A stretch of 64,000 bases of DNA from assembly GCF_900169175.1 (NCBI RefSeq), contig NZ_FXZM01000004.1, positions 124,001 to 188,000 of the forward strand. The letters run 5' to 3'. A model generated the notes under the pieces. That model worked only from the letters and a program-made list of their open reading frames with translations. It did not search any database and was not told the origin of the DNA. Below are positions 33,638-42,360 of this stretch, piece after piece. How positions within the stretch are numbered: the first letter of the stretch is position 1; every line of letters starts with the position of its first letter. The stretch is from Brevibacterium jeotgali (GTDB lineage: Bacteria; Actinomycetota; Actinomycetes; Actinomycetales; Brevibacteriaceae). Both the position numbers and the translations under genes were made by a program.

Positions 33638-35269
33638 TCAGTCGAGCGACGGCTCCGGGGAGCCGGGAACCGCCGCGGACTCGCCGTCGCGAACCGCCTT
33701 CTGCGCGGCGTTGAACTCCTCGTCGCCCCGCAGCTCGAGCACCAGGGAGACGCCGAGCACCGCCACGATCAGCGTGAACGGCAGTGCGGAGAGCATTGCG
33801 GCCTGCTGGAGGGCGGCGAGGCCCCCGACCAGCAGGAGCACGACGGCAGTCAGCCCGGTGACGAGTCCCCAGACGAGGAGCACGGTTCGGCGCGGATTCA
33901 GGGAGCCCTGCGAGGACAGCATGCTGAGCACGAACGTGTTCGCGTCGGCACCGGAGACGAAGTACAGGACGACGAGGATGATCGCGATGATCGAGGTGAC
34001 CGTCACGAGCGGGAGGTGCTCCAGCGTGGCGAAGAACGCGGAATTGATGTCCTCGAGCGCTGCGGCTCCGATCTCACCGCCGCCGTTCATGTCGATGCTG
34101 ATGGCGGTGCCGCCGAAGATCGTGAACCAGAGGAAGAAGACGAGGCTGGGGATGCCGACGACTCCGGCGACGAAGCCGCGGACGGTGCGCCCCTTGGAGA
34201 TCTTCGCGAGGAACACGCCCACGAAGGCTCCCCAGCTCAGCCACCACGCCATCATGAAGTAGGTCCACCACTGCATCCACTGGACGTCTTCGGGGGTGCT
34301 GGGAGTGATGAAGCTGACGGCGAAGAACTCGCTCAGGTACTGGCCGACCGACCGGAAGAACAGGTTCGAGAGGAAGTTCGTGGGGCCGACGATCAGGACG
34401 TAGATGCCCAGCCCGGCGGACAGCAGCATCGTGATCTGACTGAGGTACTTGATGCCGCGGTGGACGCCTGACAGAGCAGACAGCGTGAAGAGCACGGTGA
34501 TGACCGCGATGATGACGATCTGTCCGACGAGCGAGGACGGAATGCCGAAGACTCCGTCCAGTCCTTCTGCGATCTGGGCCGCGCCGAGGCCCAGCGAGGT
34601 CGTCGTGCCGAAGAGGGTGGCGATGACGGCGAAGATGTCGATGACCTTCCCCAGCCAGCCGTCGACGCGATCGCCGAACACCGGACGGAGCATCGGCGAG
34701 ACGAGGCCCGGGCGGTTCCTCCGGTGCGTCGAGTAGGCGATCGCCAGTCCGAAGACGCCGAACACGCCCCACGCGTGGGGGCCCCAGTCGAAGTACGAGA
34801 ACTGCATGGCGGTGACCGCCGCGTCGATCGTCCCCGCCTCTGCGCGCCCGTGGGGCGGTGCTGCGAAGTGGGAGATGGGCTCTGCGACCGCGTAGCTGAT
34901 GAGACCGATGCCCATCACGGCGGAGAGGATCATCGCGAGCCAGGCCCAGGTGGTGTACTCCGGGCGCGCCTCGTCGGATCCCAGGCGGATCGTGCCGTAG
35001 CGACTGAGCGCCAGGTAGATGAGGAGCGCGATGCAGCCGAGCGGGACGAGGAGGTACAGCCAGCCCACGCTGCTCGCAGTCGCGTCCATCGCGGAGGTCA
35101 TCGCGTTGTTGAGCGAGGTCGCGGAGATCCATGCCCAGAGGACGAAGAGGGCGATGATGGAGAGCGCTCCCCAGAACACTCCGCCTATCGGGCCGGCCCG
35201 TACGGGTGCCGGGGCAGCCGGAGCGGGTTCAGGGGGTTCGCTGGTCGTACTGCCGTCAGGATGGTCCAT
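33638..35269 (-). CDS. BCCT family betaine/choline/carnitine transporter
   Basis: 543 residues with about 12 membrane segments. Conserved signatures are MGIGLISYAVAEPISHF, FDWGPHAWGVFG and the MMAWWLSWGAFVGVFLAKISKGRTVR block that marks BCCT carriers. It imports quaternary ammonium compounds with Na+ or H+. There is a Pro/Ala-rich head of about 25 residues. AAGGAACC precedes the ATG. It is alone on its transcript; a link with the neighbouring hut gene is not shown. TAGGGT near 35380 could be its -10. Confidence 0.85.
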   Translation of the reverse strand: MDHPDGSTTSEPPEPAPAAPAPVRAGPIGGVFWGALSIIALFVLWAWISATSLNNAMTSAMDATASSVGWLYLLVPLGCIALLIYLALSRYGTIRLGSDEARPEYTTWAWLAMILSAVMGIGLISYAVAEPISHFAAPPHGRAEAGTIDAAVTAMQFSYFDWGPHAWGVFGVFGLAIAYSTHRRNRPGLVSPMLRPVFGDRVDGWLGKVIDIFAVIATLFGTTTSLGLGAAQIAEGLDGVFGIPSSLVGQIVIIAVITVLFTLSALSGVHRGIKYLSQITMLLSAGLGIYVLIVGPTNFLSNLFFRSVGQYLSEFFAVSFITPSTPEDVQWMQWWTYFMMAWWLSWGAFVGVFLAKISKGRTVRGFVAGVVGIPSLVFFLWFTIFGGTAISIDMNGGGEIGAAALEDINSAFFATLEHLPLVTVTSIIAIILVVLYFVSGADANTFVLSMLSSQGSLNPRRTVLLVWGLVTGLTAVVLLLVGGLAALQQAAMLSALPFTLIVAVLGVSLVLELRGDEEFNAAQKAVRDGESAAVPGSPEPSLD

Positions 35270-35448
35270 GGTTCCTTAGATCTGCTGAAGAGGGGGTCCG
35301 CGCGGGCAGGGGCGGCCGGAGGCACTGCATGCGGGGCGGACGGTCGGAGCCGTTTCGCTGTTCACGGCGCGGTACACCCTAGCCCCGATCACGGGTGGGA
35401 GCGCCACTGGGACCGTGCATCCTGGCGTGATGGGACGCAGCACACAGA

Positions 35449-35486
35449 AAGAACCGTCCCCGCGTCAGTACGCGGGGACGGTTCTT
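35449..35486 (-). terminator. Rho-independent terminator of the small TM2 gene
   Basis: 16-bp perfect arms (AAGAACCGTCCCCGCG and complement), 6-base loop TCAGTA. On the minus strand TTTCTGTGTG follows, giving a short T-rich tail. It serves the TM2 gene ending at 35513. Confidence 0.8.
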
Positions 35487-35512
35487 CGTGAACGGTTCTG
35501 AGCCGGTTGGCG

Positions 35513-35830
35513 TCACATCAGTTCAGTGACGTTCCCTGCGGTGAGGGCGGCGGAGCAGCCTCCGGACAGCAGGCCGAGTACGATGAGGACGATCGTGACG
35601 ATGCGGGTGACCTTCTTGTGCTCTTCGAAGCCTTCGAGCGGTCGGCCCTCCTTGTCGCGCGTGTTGCCCGTGAGGACCATGATGAGGTCGATGAGGGCCC
35701 AGATCCCGAATCCGCCGGCGGTGATGAGCTTGAGGATGCCCGTGCCGATCTTGCCGAGGTAGAAGCGGTCGATGCCGAGGGTGCCCAGGAACTGTGCGAG
35801 GGCCCAGGTGACGAGGTAGGACTTGTTCAT
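35513..35830 (-). CDS. Small TM2-domain membrane protein
   Basis: 105 residues and nearly all TM2: YLVTWALAQFLGTLGIDRFYLG, then a helix pair around GGFGIWALIDLIMVLTG and a third helix LIVLGLLSGGCSAAL. It is a short paralogue of the C-terminally extended protein at 21717-23159, sharing the FYLGKIGT turn and a charged NTRDKEGRPLEGFEEHKK segment. Function is unknown. It has its own terminator and an imperfect palindrome (ACACCACGTCGTGT) about 35 bases upstream of the start. Confidence 0.75.
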   Translation of the reverse strand: MNKSYLVTWALAQFLGTLGIDRFYLGKIGTGILKLITAGGFGIWALIDLIMVLTGNTRDKEGRPLEGFEEHKKVTRIVTIVLIVLGLLSGGCSAALTAGNVTELM

Positions 35831-35922
35831 GGGGCAATCGTACGACGCGACGGCCCCCTGTCCACACCACGTCGTGTTTCAGGTCTGCAACTGGTCGCCG
35901 GAGCGGGGAGTGCTGCCGTGCA

Positions 35923-35962
35923 GAAGCGGGGCCCGCCGACGTGCGTCGGTGGGCCCCGCTTC
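35923..35962. terminator. Terminator downstream of the surface phosphatase gene
   Basis: 18-bp stem (35923-35940 with 35945-35962, one G-T pair) and a GTGC loop, 48 bases after the stop of the minus-strand phosphatase gene. Confidence 0.7.
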
Positions 35963-36010
35963 ATTGCTGATCGCTCCGCGATCACTCAGCGCAGTGTCAC
36001 GCCTTCAGCG

Positions 36011-38488
36011 TCATGCCTTCCTGCGGCGGGAGGCGACGAGCGCTGCGATGCCCGCTCCCAGCAGGGTCACGCCGGCGCCGAGGCCGGCGAGGGTGGCACC
36101 GGTGCGCGGCAGGTCGCCGCCGTCACCCCTGTCCTCGCCGTCGTCCTGGCCGCCGCGGGGAGCGTCGTCGTCGTTCCCGTCGCCCGATCCATCCTCGTCC
36201 CGGCCGTCGTCATCGCGGCCGCCGTCGGAGTCGTCGCGCGGATCCTCGGTCGGGTCGTCGCTCGGGCCGTCGGTCGGCTCTCCCGAGGGATCATGTGTCG
36301 GCTCCTCGGACGGCTCACCGGTCGGCTCCTCGGTCGGGTCTTCGGTCGGCTCCGGCGAGGGGGCCTCGGCGACGGTGATGGTCCGGGTCGCCGTGCCCTC
36401 GTTCCCGGCCGTGTCCGTCGCGCTGTAGGTGAGGTCGTACGTGCCGGCGGTGGCGGTATCGACGCTGCCGTCGACCGTGATGCCCTCGTCGGTGAGCTCG
36501 CCGCACTCGTCGGACGCCTCGACGCCCTCCATCGGGTCGAACTCGTCGCCGACCGTCAGCTCCGTGTCACCCGGGGTCTCGATCTCCGGAGCCGTCCGGT
36601 CCTTGACCAGCTCGACCTTGTCGATCTCCTCGCCGTTGTCCACGCGCACGGTCGTCGTCGTGATCGAGCATTCGCCCACCTCGACCTCGGCGGTGGTGGG
36701 AGTCCTCGACTGGTCGCGGACCGCGGTCCACGGCGTCGTCGCCTCCGGCACCAGGTTGTAGTACTTGCTGCCGGACGAGGAGTTCGCCGTGATGTACAGC
36801 AGCTCGTTGCCCTCCGGGTGCACCTGGTCGTGCCCCTCCGGTGCCTCCGTCGTCTCCTCGCTGGAGACCTCGGTGCCGTCCATGAGGTGCGTGCGCGCGT
36901 ACGAGTGGTCGTGGCCCGCGAGCACCATGTCGATCCCGTCGATCTCCGCGAGGACCGGGGCGAGCCCCTCACGGATCTCTGCGCCGTCCGTGTGGGCGTG
37001 GATGCCGGCGCTGTAGATCGAGCGGTGGAAGGTGAGGATCGTCCAGGTGGTCTCGTCGCCCTGCTCCGCGATCGCCTGTTCGATGAACTCGCGATGCGAC
37101 TCGAAGTCGCGGTTCTCCGTCGAGATGTTCAGGTGCAGGACGTCGTTCTGGGTGAACCAGTAGTTGCCGCCGGTGGGATCGCCCTCCCACTGGTTCGGCA
37201 GGTTGAAGTGCTGGCCGAACAGCGCCTGCGGCTCATCACCCGCGTAGTCGTGGTTGCCCAGCGTCTGCGCCGATGTCTGCGTGCGCATCTGCTCCGGGGC
37301 GAGGTACGACCGGTACTCGTCAGGGTTCCCGGAGCCCGTCTCGATCTGGTCGCCCGCAGACAGCAGGAAGTGGGAGTCGGGGAACATCTCGTTCGAACGG
37401 TCCAGGGTCGACTGCCACCCGTTGCCATCGGACTCGATGTCGCCCGACGACCCGATCTGCGCATCCCCGATGAACGTGAACGAGTGCTCGAGGTCCTCAT
37501 CGTGGTTGACGAACGTCATGACGTCGGACCAGCCGCCCTCGTCACTGCCGACCCGGTAGGAGTAGGTCGTGCCCGGCTCCAGGCCGGTGACCGTGGCGTG
37601 GACGTAGTCGTTCGTGCCGTCGTCGGAGGCGCCGCGCTCCGTCTGCTCGAACGTCTGCGCGTCGTCCGGCAGCTCGGACTGCTCGCCCTGCGCGATCTGG
37701 ACGGACTCGTCGGCTCCGGTGTCCGTGAACCACGACAGGTTCCGCTCGGTCTGGTCAGACCCCACACCCAGGAGGATCGAGGACTGGCCGACCTTCTCCG
37801 GCTCCGGCCCGAGCGTGAGGTCCTCGAAGTCGAAGTACACATCGGAGCTCGTCGCGCGGCCCTGATGCAGCTGCACGGCGATCGTGTTCTCGCCGGGCTC
37901 CAGGACGTCTGGATCCACCCCGAAGGTGCCCTCTCGCGGTGCCGACGAGTTCGACCCCCCGTACTGCATGTTCCGCCGCTCGCCATCGGCCGGGAAGTCG
38001 AAGCCCTCGTCGTGGAAGCCGGCGACGCGCTCGCCGTTGACGAAGATCGTCGCGGCATCGTCGTAGCGGACCGTGCCGGTCAGCCGCGCCGCGTCCTCCA
38101 GTTCATCCGCGTCGACGGTCAGATCAGTGCGGAGGAAGAACGTCTCGGTGTTCGGTACCCCCTCGCCGTCCTTGTACTGACGCAGCAGATTGTCCGGTGT
38201 GAAGCCGCCGTTCAGCTCGTCGAGTTCACCGCGGAGTGCGCCGAACGATCCCACGGCCGTGGGCCACGCGGAGTCATCGAAGGACGCGTCCGCCCAGCGG
38301 GTGCGATCGGGCAGACCATCGGCCGGGTCTGTGTCGTCGTCCAGATAGCTCCACTCGGCCTCTCCACTCACCAGCAGGTTGGTCGGCGAGACGGTATCGG
38401 ACTGCGAGGTGAAGGCGGATGCAGCGGCCGCGGGGCTCAGGAGGGTGAGGGCCGCTGAGGCGGCGAACAGCCTGGTCAGGTACTTCAT
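36011..38488 (-). CDS. Cell-wall-anchored purple-acid-phosphatase-like phosphoesterase
   Basis: 825 residues. A signal peptide (to about 27) is followed by a beta-rich region (about 40-230), an Fn3-like N-terminal phosphatase domain and the metallophosphoesterase core with GDQIE, GNHDY, FHRSIYSAG and AGHDHSYAR metal-binding motifs; the first motif is FIGDAQIG where DxH is usual. An Ig/HYR-like domain (DRTAPEIETPG and on) and a Pro/Glu/Thr/Asp wall spacer lead to LPRTG, a hydrophobic helix and RRRKA. So it is sortase-anchored and should release phosphate from external phosphoesters. AAGGAACC precedes the ATG. A PHO-box-like array upstream suggests induction by phosphate starvation. Confidence 0.85.
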   Translation of the reverse strand: MKYLTRLFAASAALTLLSPAAAASAFTSQSDTVSPTNLLVSGEAEWSYLDDDTDPADGLPDRTRWADASFDDSAWPTAVGSFGALRGELDELNGGFTPDNLLRQYKDGEGVPNTETFFLRTDLTVDADELEDAARLTGTVRYDDAATIFVNGERVAGFHDEGFDFPADGERRNMQYGGSNSSAPREGTFGVDPDVLEPGENTIAVQLHQGRATSSDVYFDFEDLTLGPEPEKVGQSSILLGVGSDQTERNLSWFTDTGADESVQIAQGEQSELPDDAQTFEQTERGASDDGTNDYVHATVTGLEPGTTYSYRVGSDEGGWSDVMTFVNHDEDLEHSFTFIGDAQIGSSGDIESDGNGWQSTLDRSNEMFPDSHFLLSAGDQIETGSGNPDEYRSYLAPEQMRTQTSAQTLGNHDYAGDEPQALFGQHFNLPNQWEGDPTGGNYWFTQNDVLHLNISTENRDFESHREFIEQAIAEQGDETTWTILTFHRSIYSAGIHAHTDGAEIREGLAPVLAEIDGIDMVLAGHDHSYARTHLMDGTEVSSEETTEAPEGHDQVHPEGNELLYITANSSSGSKYYNLVPEATTPWTAVRDQSRTPTTAEVEVGECSITTTTVRVDNGEEIDKVELVKDRTAPEIETPGDTELTVGDEFDPMEGVEASDECGELTDEGITVDGSVDTATAGTYDLTYSATDTAGNEGTATRTITVAEAPSPEPTEDPTEEPTGEPSEEPTHDPSGEPTDGPSDDPTEDPRDDSDGGRDDDGRDEDGSGDGNDDDAPRGGQDDGEDRGDGGDLPRTGATLAGLGAGVTLLGAGIAALVASRRRKA

Positions 38489-38539
38489 GCGGTTCCTTCG
38501 TGGAAGTGGGGAGGGTCCCGTACGACGCTAGGTGGGCGG

Positions 38540-38568
38540 GGTTTCCTGAGGGTTTCCCGAAGGTGAAG
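38540..38568 (-). promoter_or_regulatory. PHO-box-like direct repeats before the phosphatase gene
   Basis: On the minus strand: CTTCACC (38562-38568), 4 bases, GGAAACC (38551-38557), 4 bases, GGAAACC (38540-38546), an exact 11-base period. Actinobacterial PhoP sites are GTTCACC-type repeats with this period. TAGCGT (38525-38530, minus strand) follows as a possible -10. Confidence 0.55.
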
Positions 38569-38602
38569 CGGGAGGGTGCTGAGTGTGGAGCGTGCGCGAA
38601 GG

Positions 38603-38645
38603 CGCCTGGCCGCCCGCGCCGTGGAGAGGCGCGGACGGCCAGGCG
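38603..38645 (-). terminator. Terminator of the ABC/FAH operon
   Basis: Stem of 17 pairs with one C-A mismatch (38603-38620 with 38628-38645), loop GTGGAGA, 35 bases past the stop of the FAH-family gene. Confidence 0.7.
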
Positions 38646-38680
38646 TCACCGGTGGTTCGATCGCCGCGATCGCCGCGCGG

Positions 38681-39523
38681 TCAGCGGACGACCACTGTGT
38701 TCGACAGCTCTCCGAGGCCCTCGATCTCGCAGCTGATGACGTCGCCGTCCTTGAGGAACGCGGATGCATCCATGCCGAGGGCGACGCCCGCGGGAGTGCC
38801 TGTCCAGATGAGGTCGCCGGGCTTGAGCGTGATGACGCGGGACAGGTGCTCGATCAGGACGTCGATGGGGAAGATCATGAGACTCGTGTCCGCGTTCTGA
38901 CGGGTCTGCCCATTCACTGCACTGGAGATGCGAAGAGCTCCCGCGTCCGCCACCTCGTCTGCGGACGTGATCCACGGGCCGATCGGGCCGAACGTGTCCA
39001 TTCCCTTCGCGTAGTCGAACTGCCCGTCGCGACGCTGGCAGTCGCGGGCAGAGACGTCATTCCCCACCGTGTAGCCGGCGACGACGGAGAGGGCGTCCTC
39101 CTTGCTGACGTTCTTCGCCTCCTTGCCGATGACGACGACCAGCTCCACTTCATAGTCGACCTTCGACGTCACTCCGGAGTCGACGACGATGTCCCCGGTC
39201 GCACCCGCGAATGACGAGGGGAACTTGGAGAAGACGACGGGATGGGTGGGGATATCGCTGCCGGTCTCCTCCACGTGCGCTACGTAGTTCTTGCCGATGG
39301 CGATGGATTTGTCGAGCGCTCCTGTGGGCGGGAGGAACTCCGAAGGCGCCACTTCCGGTGCAGAGAGCAGGTCGTCGTTCGAGATGCCGTCCTGGAGACT
39401 GGCGACGAGGTCTGCGTACGACTCAGCAGCAGGTATGACGCTGGATGCAGCCACCCAGCGGTCACCGTCCTCGCTGAGGATGAATGTCGGTGTGCCATCG
39501 ACGAGGGTGCGGGCGAGTTTCAT
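38681..39523 (-). CDS. Fumarylacetoacetate hydrolase family protein
   Basis: 280 residues. The FAH core carries the metal ligands in YEVELVVVIGKEA and the NDVSARDCQ loop; IGKNYVAHVEETG is the N-terminal catalytic region. Family members split acylpyruvates such as fumarylpyruvate, hydrate 2-oxopentenoates, or decarboxylate oxaloacetate. It is the last gene of an importer operon, so it probably degrades the imported compound. Substrate class is unknown; aromatic meta-cleavage products are one option. AAAGGAAACC precedes the ATG. Confidence 0.85.
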   Translation of the reverse strand: MKLARTLVDGTPTFILSEDGDRWVAASSVIPAAESYADLVASLQDGISNDDLLSAPEVAPSEFLPPTGALDKSIAIGKNYVAHVEETGSDIPTHPVVFSKFPSSFAGATGDIVVDSGVTSKVDYEVELVVVIGKEAKNVSKEDALSVVAGYTVGNDVSARDCQRRDGQFDYAKGMDTFGPIGPWITSADEVADAGALRISSAVNGQTRQNADTSLMIFPIDVLIEHLSRVITLKPGDLIWTGTPAGVALGMDASAFLKDGDVISCEIEGLGELSNTVVVR

Positions 39524-39546
39524 GAGGTTTCCTTTTCTAGGGGTCT

Positions 39547-40395
39547 CTACGTGGTCTTCTTCGAATCCCAGAAGGCGAACTTCTTCTGGGCGAGGGTGAC
39601 GAGGCCGAACAGCGCCAGCCCGAGCATGCTGAGGACGAGGATGAGCGCGAACACACGGTCGAGTGCGATCCGTGACGCGGCGACGCGCACCTGCTCGCCG
39701 AACCCGACGCCGCCTCCGATGAACTCCGCGGCGACCGCGCCGGTGACGGCGGAGACGATTCCGATCTTGAGTCCAGCGAAGATGAACGGCAGTGCTCGGG
39801 GGAACTTGAGCTTCCAGAAGATCTCCCAGCTGCTCGCGCGCATCGAGCGGAAGAGCCTGATCTCCTCGGCGCTCGCGGCATTCATACCGGCTGCTGTGTT
39901 GATGATGACCGGGAAGATGGACATGAACGCCGCCATGAGGAACTTCGAGGCGATCCCGAAGCCGAACCAGGCGATGAAGACGGGAACGAACGCGATCTTC
40001 GGGCTCGCCTCCACGACGACGAAGAGCGGCATGACTGCTTTCCGTCCGAACTCCGTCTGACCGATCCACAATCCGATGAGGAAGCCGACGGACGACGCGA
40101 GAAGGAAGCCCAGCACGATCTCCTGGACCGTGATCCACAGCTGGCCCATGAGGAATCCGCCGGTCGTGAGCTGCTTGACCACCTCGATGATCTGTCCGCC
40201 GACGCTCAGGGGTGACGGCAGGATGATCTCGGATACTCCGCCGAACGATACGAGGAGCTGCCACAGTCCGAGCGCGATGACGACGACGAGCGCGACGGCA
40301 GCGGGTTGGGGAAGCCTGTCGAGCCACCCGCTGAGCAGTGATACCCGGGATCGCTTCCTGCCAGTGGGCTGATGGACGGTAGGACTGCTGGTCAC
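39547..40395 (-). CDS. ABC permease, nitrate/taurine/thiamine-precursor type
   Basis: 282 residues from GTG 40395, chosen because GAGGAGG lies 7 bases before it; an ATG at 40422 overlaps the ATPase gene and has no ribosome site. About six helices, with the EAA loop SAEEIRLFRSMRASSWEIFW. The family (SsuC/TauC/ThiX) imports small anionic or heterocyclic compounds. It works with the ATPase and binding protein of the same operon. Confidence 0.85.
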   Translation of the reverse strand: MTSSPTVHQPTGRKRSRVSLLSGWLDRLPQPAAVALVVVIALGLWQLLVSFGGVSEIILPSPLSVGGQIIEVVKQLTTGGFLMGQLWITVQEIVLGFLLASSVGFLIGLWIGQTEFGRKAVMPLFVVVEASPKIAFVPVFIAWFGFGIASKFLMAAFMSIFPVIINTAAGMNAASAEEIRLFRSMRASSWEIFWKLKFPRALPFIFAGLKIGIVSAVTGAVAAEFIGGGVGFGEQVRVAASRIALDRVFALILVLSMLGLALFGLVTLAQKKFAFWDSKKTT

Positions 40396-40405
40396 GGGTG
40401 CCTCC

Positions 40406-41191
40406 TCACGCTGCGGTGTCATGCCCGCGGTCGAGCGCGCGGCGGACGCGGGTCGTGTACCGGCCGAATGCGGGATCCTCCATGATGCTGAGCTCTCGCG
40501 GCCGAGGCAGATCGATGTCGATGACCTCGCTGATCCGCCCCGGGTGGGTGGCCATGGCGTAGACGGTGTCGGAGAGGAGCACCGCTTCCGGGATCGAGTG
40601 GGTCACCACGATGACCGTCGCCCCCTGTGCGGCGGCGATCCGTTGGATCTCGAGATCCATCTTCTCCCTCGTGAGTTCGTCGAGGGCCCCGAACGGCTCA
40701 TCGAGGAGGAGCACCTGTGGTTCAGTGATGAGCATTCGACAGATGGCCGCGCGCTGCGCCATGCCGCCGGACAGCTCATCGGGGAAGCGCTCCTCGGATC
40801 CGCTGAGCCCCACCATCGTCAGCAGGGCCTCCGCCTGGGGGCGTGCGGTGCGAGCGGCCTTCTTCCCGCTCTGGATCTCGATCGGCAGCAGGATGTTCTC
40901 GATGACCGAACGCCACGGGAGGAGCGTCCCCTTCTGGAACATGATGCCCACTTCACGGGGCGGGCCCTCCACATCGGCGCCGAACAGCTCGACCGTCCCG
41001 GTGGACTGTGAGAGCAGACCGCCCATGATGCTGAGCAGAGTCGACTTGCCGCAGCCGCTGGGGCCGATGAGGGAGATGATGCTTCCCTGCGGCACGTCCA
41101 ACGTCACGTCCTGGAGTGCCACGACACCGGCGCGGTCGAACGACTTCGTCAGGTCGGCGATGCGATAGCTCGTCTTGACGTCGACATCCAT
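40406..41191 (-). CDS. ABC ATP-binding protein, nitrate/taurine type
   Basis: 261 residues. Walker A GPSGCGKSTL, signature LSGGMAQRAAI, Walker B LLLDEPFGALD and switch VTHSIPEAV are all intact. The extended LDELTR and THSIPEA details are typical of SsuB/TauB-like ATPases. ATG 41191 starts MDVDVKTSYRI; the longer upstream reading lies inside the binding-protein gene. Five bases separate it from that gene. Confidence 0.9.
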   Translation of the reverse strand: MDVDVKTSYRIADLTKSFDRAGVVALQDVTLDVPQGSIISLIGPSGCGKSTLLSIMGGLLSQSTGTVELFGADVEGPPREVGIMFQKGTLLPWRSVIENILLPIEIQSGKKAARTARPQAEALLTMVGLSGSEERFPDELSGGMAQRAAICRMLITEPQVLLLDEPFGALDELTREKMDLEIQRIAAAQGATVIVVTHSIPEAVLLSDTVYAMATHPGRISEVIDIDLPRPRELSIMEDPAFGRYTTRVRRALDRGHDTAA

Positions 41192-41196
41192 GGGGA

Positions 41197-42225
41197 TCAC
41201 TCGTTGATCTGGTCGAGGAGTTCGTTCGTGAACGCCTCGGACACGTCGAGCGACTCGTCTGTGACGATCTCTGCTTCCAGCGCATCCGCGAGGATCGCGT
41301 CCCAATCCTCCTGAGCCATGTGGCCGAATGGCTCGTCCTCATGGACCGGTGTGCGGTTCTGCTTGATGAGGTCGAGGATCGACAGTGCATAGTCCTCGTC
41401 CTCCAGCTCCTGCGGCTGGTATTCCGCGCACGCTTCGAGGGCGGCCTGTGGGTCATCGGCGACGAGTTCGGCCGCGCGGATCCACGCGCGTGAGTATGCG
41501 ACCAGTGCGTCTGGGCGGTCCTCGATGACGGCGGCAGGGGCTGCGTAGCCGTTGCCGAACATGTAGTCGACCGAATCGGTCGTCAGGTCCGTCATGTCGA
41601 TTCCGGCGTGCTCGATCGTGGCGTACCCGTCCGCGGATGCGGCGTACGCGTCGATCTCACCGCGTTCGAACGCGGCGACGGCGGTACCACCTTCGCCCAC
41701 GGTGAGCTTCTCGTACTCGTCCGTGGAGAAGCCCTCGTTCGACATGATCGCGTCGACGAAGCTCACCTCGTTGCCGTCCGCGGTGGCCACGCCGATGGTC
41801 CTGCCTTCCAGATCGGAGGCGGATTCGATCCCGGAGTCGCTGTCGGACACCAGGTAGAAGGAGCCGCCGGGGCGGACGTTCAGGAAGTACTGGATGTCCT
41901 CCCCCCGTTCCAGGGCGGCGAGGACCGGTGTGGCACCGGGTCCCCCGAAGTCGGCTTGTCCGGCGGCGATGGCTTGGAGGACGCCGGCGGAACCGTTGAC
42001 CGCCTCGAGGTTGATCGTCACGCCCTCCTCTTCGAAGAAGCCGTTCTCCTGTGCCACATAGTTCTCGATGGAGACGAGGCAGCTGGTCGTGGGCAGTGCG
42101 ACCGTGAGAGTGGGCGTCTCCCCGCTCTCACCGCCTCCTTCAGCGCCTGCCTGCTCGGCTGCGGGACCGCCGCAGCCGGCGAGCACCAGTGAGAGCGCAG
42201 CGATGGACCACAGTGACTTCTTCAT
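41197..42225 (-). CDS. ABC substrate-binding lipoprotein, NMT1/SsuA type
   Basis: 342 residues. The signal peptide ends LVLAGC (lipobox, Cys 18), followed by a Gly/Glu/Ser linker and a periplasmic-binding fold opening with TLTVALPTTSCLVSIENYVA and FFEEEGVTINLEAVNG, as in the NMT1/THI5-like and SsuA families. It selects the substrate of the importer. AAGGGAG precedes the ATG. It is the first gene of the minus-strand operon and faces a GntR regulator across two inverted repeats. The ligand is unknown; the FAH enzyme suggests an organic acid or heterocycle. Confidence 0.85.
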   Translation of the reverse strand: MKKSLWSIAALSLVLAGCGGPAAEQAGAEGGGESGETPTLTVALPTTSCLVSIENYVAQENGFFEEEGVTINLEAVNGSAGVLQAIAAGQADFGGPGATPVLAALERGEDIQYFLNVRPGGSFYLVSDSDSGIESASDLEGRTIGVATADGNEVSFVDAIMSNEGFSTDEYEKLTVGEGGTAVAAFERGEIDAYAASADGYATIEHAGIDMTDLTTDSVDYMFGNGYAAPAAVIEDRPDALVAYSRAWIRAAELVADDPQAALEACAEYQPQELEDEDYALSILDLIKQNRTPVHEDEPFGHMAQEDWDAILADALEAEIVTDESLDVSEAFTNELLDQINE

Positions 42226-42271
42226 GTCGACTCCCTTGTCGAGATCGCGCGAGCATCGTCGACTTCACGCG

Positions 42272-42289
42272 TAATGGTTGTAACCATTA
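42272..42289. promoter_or_regulatory. GntR-type operator in the divergent importer/regulator gap
   Basis: TAATGGTTGTAACCATTA: 8-base perfect arms and a 2-base centre. It contains TGGT-N4-ACCA, typical of FadR/FCD operators. It lies 47 bases upstream of the binding-protein start (minus strand) and 72 upstream of the GntR gene, so it can control both. Confidence 0.7.
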
Positions 42290-42304
42290 GCCCTGATGCT
42301 AGTG

Positions 42305-42323
42305 TGACGTGAAACACACGTCA
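42305..42323. promoter_or_regulatory. Second inverted repeat in the same divergent gap
   Basis: TGACGTG (42305-42311) and CACGTCA (42317-42323) with the 5-base gap AAACA. It is unlike the operator next to it and could be a site for a second regulator. Confidence 0.45.
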
Positions 42324-42360
42324 AGGGATCTGCCGGATCCAGAACGGATACGGTTCCGCT

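Noticed and set aside
35507..38458. A 983-codon open frame on the plus strand opposite the surface phosphatase
   Set aside because: It mirrors the phosphatase on the other strand and its translation is Arg/Val/Leu-rich with no domain. High GC keeps antisense frames open. The phosphatase has a signal peptide, catalytic motifs and LPRTG.
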